Assembly: GCA_023451735.1 (NCBI GenBank)
Contig: JAEXYH010000001.1
Location: 53,860 to 117,859 of the forward strand
From: Pseudomonadota bacterium
GTDB lineage: Bacteria; Pseudomonadota; Alphaproteobacteria; Rhizobiales; Rhizobiaceae
Direction: 5' to 3'
Length of the DNA: 64,000 nt
Positions 59,748 to 64,000 of the stretch are shown here, piece by piece. A model generated the notes under the pieces. It was given only the letters and a program-made list of their open reading frames with translations. It was not told where the DNA came from and did no database searches. Every line of letters begins with the position of its first letter. Within the stretch, counting starts at the first letter, position 1. The translations under genes and the position numbers were made by a program.

Positions 59748-61079
59748 TCAAATTGGCCTGTCCATAATTGATCTTGGCCATTCAATTCGAATGCGTGCGC
59801 CGACCTGACCGTCGCCACGATTGCTGAAACGGATCGATGCACCAGAACGCTCCAGCAAGGTTTTGGCGATGAAAAGTCCGAGCCCCAGTCCGCCGGCATG
59901 TTCGCTGCGCTCACGGGTGCGGGAGGTCATGTAGGGCTCTCCGATCCGCGAAAGGATGACCGGGGAATATCCCGGGCCATCGTCCTCGATCGTGATCGCC
60001 ACCCTCTGGTCGTCGTATTCGACCGATATCACCACCTGACCTTTGGCGTAATCGACCGCATTTTCGATCAGGTTGCCGAGACCGTAGAGAATGCCGGCGT
60101 TTCTGACGCCGACCGGCTCGTGGCCGCCATCGCTCTTCTGCACCAGCTTGATGTCGATATCGAACTGCCGGTGCGGCGCAATGACCTCCTCCATCATCGA
60201 GGAGAGAGGAAGACGCCTCAAATGCTCCTCGCCTTCTGCCGGCAGCGACGTCAGCCGCCGCAGGATATCGCGGCATCGTTCGCTCTGGCTGCGCAAAAGC
60301 TGCACATCTTCCTTGAAACGCTCGTCTTCGCCGAGTTCGCGCTCCATTTCCTTGGCAACGACGCTGATCGTTGCGAGCGGCGTACCGAGTTCATGGGCGG
60401 CCGCTGCGGCAAGCCCATCCAGCTGGCCAAGATGTTTTTCCCGCTCCAAAATCATTTCAGTCGCCACGAGAGCATCGGCAAGCAGGCTCGCTTCATGCGA
60501 AACGCGATAGGCGTAAAAAGCAGCAAACACCATCATGGAGGCGATCGAGAACCACACACCGAGCTGCATGATTGGCTGGATACGTAAATGTTCACCCTCA
60601 TACCATGGAACGGGGTAGGGCGAGAGTGACAGCACGGTCGTGCACAGAAGCGCGAAAATGAGCAATATCAGCGAATGGCGCAATGGCTGTGATGCAAACG
60701 CAATAATCACCGGCACGCAGATCAGCGGCGCGAAGGGATTGCCGAGTGCACCGGTGATGAACAGGAGCGCTCCCATCTGAAGAAGGTCGAAGCAAAGCAG
60801 CGCCAGTGCCGATTTGGGGCCGAGCCGGTGAGTGGCCGGGAACCATGCCGACAGAATGAGATTGGCGACCGCCAGTGCCGCGATCAGAATGGTGGCTTGG
60901 GCGATCGGCATCGGGAAACCAAGCACACCCCAGATGATCACGACGGTGATCGTCTGCCCCGCCACGGCCAGCCATCTCAGCCGGACCAGCGTCTGCAACC
61001 GGATGCTGCGGCTCACATGGCCGATCTTGCCACCCTGTGAGGAAGACATGTCTGTATTATGCAACATACTTTCGGACAT
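59748..61079 (-). CDS. actS: Redox sensor histidine kinase ActS (RegB/PrrB family)
   Basis: 443 aa. Six hydrophobic segments fill residues 35-210. The quinone-type motif ITGALGNPFAPL and the H-box AAAAHELGTPLATISVVAKE match RegB, as does the conserved Cys in SERCRDILRRLTSLP, the redox switch position. The ATPase domain has LIENAVDYA, EDDGPGYSP and GGLGLGLFIA. Starts at 61079, 61067 or 61049 are possible. The kinase is upstream of actR with a 63-base gap. Confidence 0.94.
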   Translation of the reverse strand: MSESMLHNTDMSSSQGGKIGHVSRSIRLQTLVRLRWLAVAGQTITVVIIWGVLGFPMPIAQATILIAALAVANLILSAWFPATHRLGPKSALALLCFDLLQMGALLFITGALGNPFAPLICVPVIIAFASQPLRHSLILLIFALLCTTVLSLSPYPVPWYEGEHLRIQPIMQLGVWFSIASMMVFAAFYAYRVSHEASLLADALVATEMILEREKHLGQLDGLAAAAAHELGTPLATISVVAKEMERELGEDERFKEDVQLLRSQSERCRDILRRLTSLPAEGEEHLRRLPLSSMMEEVIAPHRQFDIDIKLVQKSDGGHEPVGVRNAGILYGLGNLIENAVDYAKGQVVISVEYDDQRVAITIEDDGPGYSPVILSRIGEPYMTSRTRERSEHAGGLGLGLFIAKTLLERSGASIRFSNRGDGQVGARIRIEWPRSIMDRPI

Positions 61080-61135
61080 TATTTGATAGGCCTTAATGTA
61101 ACCAAACCTCTTAAATCGGTTCAGTATTTCACAGG

Positions 61136-61154
61136 ACGTGACATCCTGTCACGT
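61136..61154. promoter_or_regulatory. Perfect inverted repeat upstream of actS
   Basis: ACGTGACATCCTGTCACGT: arms of 8 bases around TCC. It overlaps the hrpB stop codon and lies 57 bases upstream of the actS start. There is no T-run, so it is not a terminator; it could bind a regulator. Confidence 0.45.
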
Positions 61155-63638
61155 ACCTCTGGGTTTGGCGCGGCTCGTCGGGTCGGCGTCGGCCGGATTT
61201 TCCGGCCATGGATGCCTGGGATATCGACCGCGCATCTGCGCCCGTACATCTTTCCACGATCCCGACCAGAAGCCGGTCAGGTCGCGGGTCGTCTGGATCG
61301 GCCGGTGTGCCGGCGATGTCAGTTCCAGAAGCAGGGGCAGCTTGCCATTCGCGATCGACGGGTGGCTTTTGAGACCGAACAGTTCCTGCACCCGGATCGT
61401 CAGCACCGGTTCTTCACCGTCATACTGGATCGGATGGCGCTGGCCGGTCGGCGCCTCGAAATGAGTTGGCGCCAGCCGGTTCATACTGTGCAGCAGGTCG
61501 TGCGGCACCAGCGAACGCAGGCCATCCGAAAGGCTTGCAGCCGAGATCGCGGCAAGGGCGGACGTATTGCCCTGATAGGGAACAAACCAGTCATCGAGAC
61601 GGGCTATAAGCGCATCTTCGCTGACGTCAGGCCACGGCTCGCCAAGCGACCGGTGAAGAAAGCCCAGTCTCTCCCTGAACTGCAACGCCTCCTTGGAAAA
61701 CGGCAGGCTTTGCAGCCCGAACTGCCGCACGCCATCGGCCAGTGCCTGCGCCGCCTGTTCTCCCGTCGGCTTCGGCAACGGCTTTTCGCTGAACATGATG
61801 GCCCCAAGCCGGGTGATCTGGCGCGCACGGACCTGACGGCTTGCCGGTTCGAAGAAACATTCTTCGGTCGACTGGATTGCCTCGCCCATCTCGGCCTCCA
61901 CCTCTGAACGCGAGATTTCCGCAGCCGCAAGGATGCGTGGCCGCGCGGCGCGTCCGGTCACGTCTGAAATCACCAGCATGGAGGCACCGGCGAGCCGTTC
62001 GTTTTCCGGCAGCTCCGCGCCCCGGCCATTGGCCATCACGAATCGCCCCTTGCCGCCACGTTGGAGGGCGATGCGGTCTGGATAGGCATGCAGGAGAAGC
62101 TGCCCCGCCGAACCACCCGGCTGCTGACTGGCCCTGTTCGGCAGACTGTCGGCGATCCTGCCGGCAAGCCCCCGGCTGGCCTGCGCTTTGTCGCTGCGAT
62201 CCGTGCGGAACCGGCGCAACCGTTCATCGAGATCGATATCGTTGCCGCCAAGACCTTGTTCAGTCAGAAGCACCGCAAGAAGGCTTGCCTCTCGTCCCCG
62301 GCCATCCTCATCCGCCCGAATAACCATTGCCGCCAGCCGCGGCGGCAATGCCAGCTGGCGAATGAGACGGCCCCTTGGCGTCAGCCGGCCGCTATCATCC
62401 AATGCGCCGAGCAGCACGAGTAGGGCTTTCGCCTCGGCAAATGCGGGCCCGGGCGGTGGATCGAGAAAGGCAAGTGTCGTCGGATCGGTCACGCCCCAAT
62501 GGGCAAGATCCAGCACCAGACCCGACAGATCGCTCGCGAGAATCTGTGGCGGCGTGAAGGCTGGCAGTGCCGCGGTCTGTCCCGCATGCCAGAGCCTGAT
62601 CGCGATGCCCGGCGCGGTTCGCCCGGCACGGCCGGCCCGCTGGTCGGCGGAGGCCTGCGATACACGCACTGTTTCCAGCCGGGTCATGCCGGTGGACGGT
62701 TCGAATACTGGCAGGCGTTGCAATCCACTGTCGATGACGATCCGCACCCCGTCGATCGTGATCGAGGTCTCGGCGATCGATGTGGCGAGCACGATCTTGC
62801 GCATGCCTGGCGCCGCGGGTTTGATCGCGAGATCCTGCTCCTGTTGCGTCAGGTTGCCGTAAAGCGGCGCGATCACCGTTTTGGTATTGAAACGGCCTTC
62901 CAGCCGTTCGGCGACCCGGATGATTTCCGCCTGTCCCGGCAAAAAGGCGAGAATGGAGCCTTCTTCGCTCCGGTGCGCGCTTTCGATCGCGTAGGCGACG
63001 GTATCCTCGATCCGCTCCTGTTGGCTTCTTTCATTATAAAGGATCTCGACCGGAAAACTGCGTCCTTTGCTTTTGATCACCGGTGCGCCGTCGAGCAGCG
63101 TGGCGATGCGATCCGTATCGAGTGTTGCCGACATGACCAATATACGCAGGTCCTCACGAAGCGCCGACTGCGCGTCGAGAGCCAGCGCCAGCCCGAAATC
63201 GGCATCGAGCGAACGCTCATGGAATTCGTCAAAAATCACCGCGGAGACGCCGGCAAGCTCCGGATCGTCGAGGATCATCCGGGAAAACACTCCCTCCGTC
63301 ACGACCTCTATCCTTGTCGCCTGCGATATCCTTGTGTCGAGCCGCATCCGGTAGCCGATCGTCTGCCCGACATTCTCTTTCCTGAGCGAGGCCATCCGCG
63401 ATGCCGCCGCGCGCGCCGCAAGCCGGCGTGGTTCGAGCAGGATGATCTTGCCCAGGCACCAGGGCTCCCCGATCAGGGCAAGTGGCACCATGCTCGTTTT
63501 GCCGGCGCCTGGTGGCGCCGAGAGAACCGCCCGTTGATTGTCACGGAGCGCCGAAGCCAGGTCGTCCAGCACCTCTATGATAGGGAGCGTCGATGGCGCA
63601 GCAATCTTCGAGCTGTCTTCTCGGAAGCGTCTTTCCAT
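61149..63638 (-). CDS. hrpB: ATP-dependent helicase HrpB
   Basis: 829 aa. DEAH/DExH-type RNA helicase of uncertain substrate in bacteria. Motif I is VLSAPPGAGKTSMVPLAL, II FDEFHERSLDADFGLALAL, III VMSATLDTDRIA, IV/V around ILAFLPGQAEIIRVAERLEG and IVLATSIAETSITIDGVRIV, VI ASADQRAGRAGRTAPG. The HrpB-specific C-terminal domain ends TGFWSGSWKDVRAQMRGRYP-RHPWPENP. ATG 63638 is used. actS follows on the same strand. Confidence 0.94.
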   Translation of the reverse strand: MERRFREDSSKIAAPSTLPIIEVLDDLASALRDNQRAVLSAPPGAGKTSMVPLALIGEPWCLGKIILLEPRRLAARAAASRMASLRKENVGQTIGYRMRLDTRISQATRIEVVTEGVFSRMILDDPELAGVSAVIFDEFHERSLDADFGLALALDAQSALREDLRILVMSATLDTDRIATLLDGAPVIKSKGRSFPVEILYNERSQQERIEDTVAYAIESAHRSEEGSILAFLPGQAEIIRVAERLEGRFNTKTVIAPLYGNLTQQEQDLAIKPAAPGMRKIVLATSIAETSITIDGVRIVIDSGLQRLPVFEPSTGMTRLETVRVSQASADQRAGRAGRTAPGIAIRLWHAGQTAALPAFTPPQILASDLSGLVLDLAHWGVTDPTTLAFLDPPPGPAFAEAKALLVLLGALDDSGRLTPRGRLIRQLALPPRLAAMVIRADEDGRGREASLLAVLLTEQGLGGNDIDLDERLRRFRTDRSDKAQASRGLAGRIADSLPNRASQQPGGSAGQLLLHAYPDRIALQRGGKGRFVMANGRGAELPENERLAGASMLVISDVTGRAARPRILAAAEISRSEVEAEMGEAIQSTEECFFEPASRQVRARQITRLGAIMFSEKPLPKPTGEQAAQALADGVRQFGLQSLPFSKEALQFRERLGFLHRSLGEPWPDVSEDALIARLDDWFVPYQGNTSALAAISAASLSDGLRSLVPHDLLHSMNRLAPTHFEAPTGQRHPIQYDGEEPVLTIRVQELFGLKSHPSIANGKLPLLLELTSPAHRPIQTTRDLTGFWSGSWKDVRAQMRGRYPRHPWPENPADADPTSRAKPRGT

Positions 63639-63659
63639 AATTATGAGCTTTCGGTGTCG

Positions 63660-63782
63660 TCAGGCATCTGCGCCAGTCGACCCATCTATTTGATGGAGGC
63701 ATGGCGAGGTCCGCAATGCCATAGCAGCGAGAAACACTCCAGTCAGCAGGAGCGTCATTTCGACTGCTGAAAATCTATGCAT
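63660..63782 (-). CDS. Possible 40-residue membrane peptide upstream of hrpB
   Basis: Small ORF beginning MHRFSAVEMTLLLTGVFLAA and then MALRTSPCLHQIDG. One hydrophobic segment (about residues 10-23) would span the membrane. It is 21 bases upstream of hrpB on the same strand; the ribosome site (GCGGGC) is weak. It could be a chance ORF or part of the hrpB leader. Confidence 0.25.
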   Translation of the reverse strand: MHRFSAVEMTLLLTGVFLAAMALRTSPCLHQIDGSTGADA

Positions 63783-64000
63783 GCCCGCAATTTAAGCCAT
63801 AAACTTCGGCGCGCATGTTATTGGAGAAAAATGACATTTTTTTAAAAATCGCTGTTGACTCCTTCCGGTCGTCGGATTTATAACCCGCTCACTGACGAGG
63901 GCGGCGGCGCTGCTAGCGACGATGTTCTTCGTTCTGATGAAAACCATGACAGATTGGCTGATGCTGATTGGGACCGGGCTCCGGTTAGGTCTCTGGGTTT
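63783..64000 (+). promoter_or_regulatory. Strong promoter and leader, probably of an rRNA operon starting beyond the window
   Basis: An AT-rich upstream stretch (63829-63849) precedes TTGACT (63855-63860) and TATAAC (63879-63884), 18 bases apart. The transcript would begin near 63891 with a GC-rich leader (GACGAGGGCGGCGGCGC). In Agrobacterium an rRNA operon lies at this place in the order as I recall, and the look fits an rrn promoter; the 16S gene itself is not in the window. Confidence 0.6.

Noticed and set aside
1..64000. CRISPR arrays, tRNA genes, insertion sequences, prophage genes
   Set aside because: No regular spaced repeats, cloverleaf sequences, transposase or phage motifs were seen on reading through the window.

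Overview
The window is a chromosomal segment of an alphaproteobacterium in the order Rhizobiales, most likely Rhizobiaceae (Agrobacterium/Rhizobium/Neorhizobium-like). The evidence is gene content and order: hemE next to ppsR-maf-aroE-coaE-dnaQ, trpFBA-accD-folC, addAB, DivL, ChvG/ChvI beside pckA, ActS/ActR and MmcB. GC content is high, coding is dense, and GTG/TTG starts are common. I cannot name the species. There is no prophage, insertion sequence, CRISPR array or tRNA gene; this is conserved core chromosome rather than an accessory island.

Layout. 1-830: 5' part of hemE (minus strand) and a gene-free, partly AT-rich stretch with DnaA boxes, the likely replication origin. 825-4436: ppsR, maf, aroE, coaE, dnaQ, a tightly overlapping plus-strand run. 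4551-8485: secB and fxsA (minus), then a Tim44-like protein, mltA, an Smr protein and a small XRE regulator (plus). 8628-14777: gyrB, a nitroreductase (minus), an intracellular PHB depolymerase, DUF2852 and a YgjP-type metallopeptidase. 14822-21252: a SleB-type hydrolase (minus), then trpF-trpB-trpA-accD-folC. 21253-21878: a long gene-free gap with repeat hairpins and a strongly foldable block. 21879-39492: a 17.6-kb minus-strand block with trxA, addA, addB, murU, tsaE-amgK, divL, ahcY, ptsH, EIIA, hprK, chvG and chvI. 39847-43859: pckA, arfB, alkB and a GT87 membrane protein (plus). 43846-48500: coaA-hisE-hisF-hisA-hisH-DUF2628-hisB (minus). 48711-57613: hslV-hslU, DUF1402, a cytochrome P450, a HyuA-like protein and glcB (plus). 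57693-63782: an L,D-transpeptidase (minus), mmcB (plus), actR, actS, hrpB and a possible 40-residue membrane peptide (minus). 63855-64000: a strong promoter and leader, probably those of an rRNA operon lying beyond the window.

How the genes fit together. Replication and repair (origin, dnaQ, gyrB, addAB, mmcB, alkB, several parS-like sites) sit with cell-cycle and envelope control (divL, chvGI), cell-wall turnover (mltA, SleB, L,D-transpeptidase, amgK/murU recycling) and carbon/redox switching (HprK-HPr-EIIA, pckA, ppsR, actSR, phaZ, glcB). Tryptophan, histidine, shikimate, CoA and folate biosynthesis genes fill the rest.

The most interesting non-textbook signals are: the 21464-21678 structured block between folC and trxA; an inverted repeat framing a TATAAT box at 21693-21749; a perfect 9-bp-arm palindrome upstream of ahcY; CG-centred operators upstream of pckA; parS-like sites spread over about 28 kb; a 19-bp inverted repeat upstream of actS; and dispersed intergenic repeats. 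All remain computational reading without database support.
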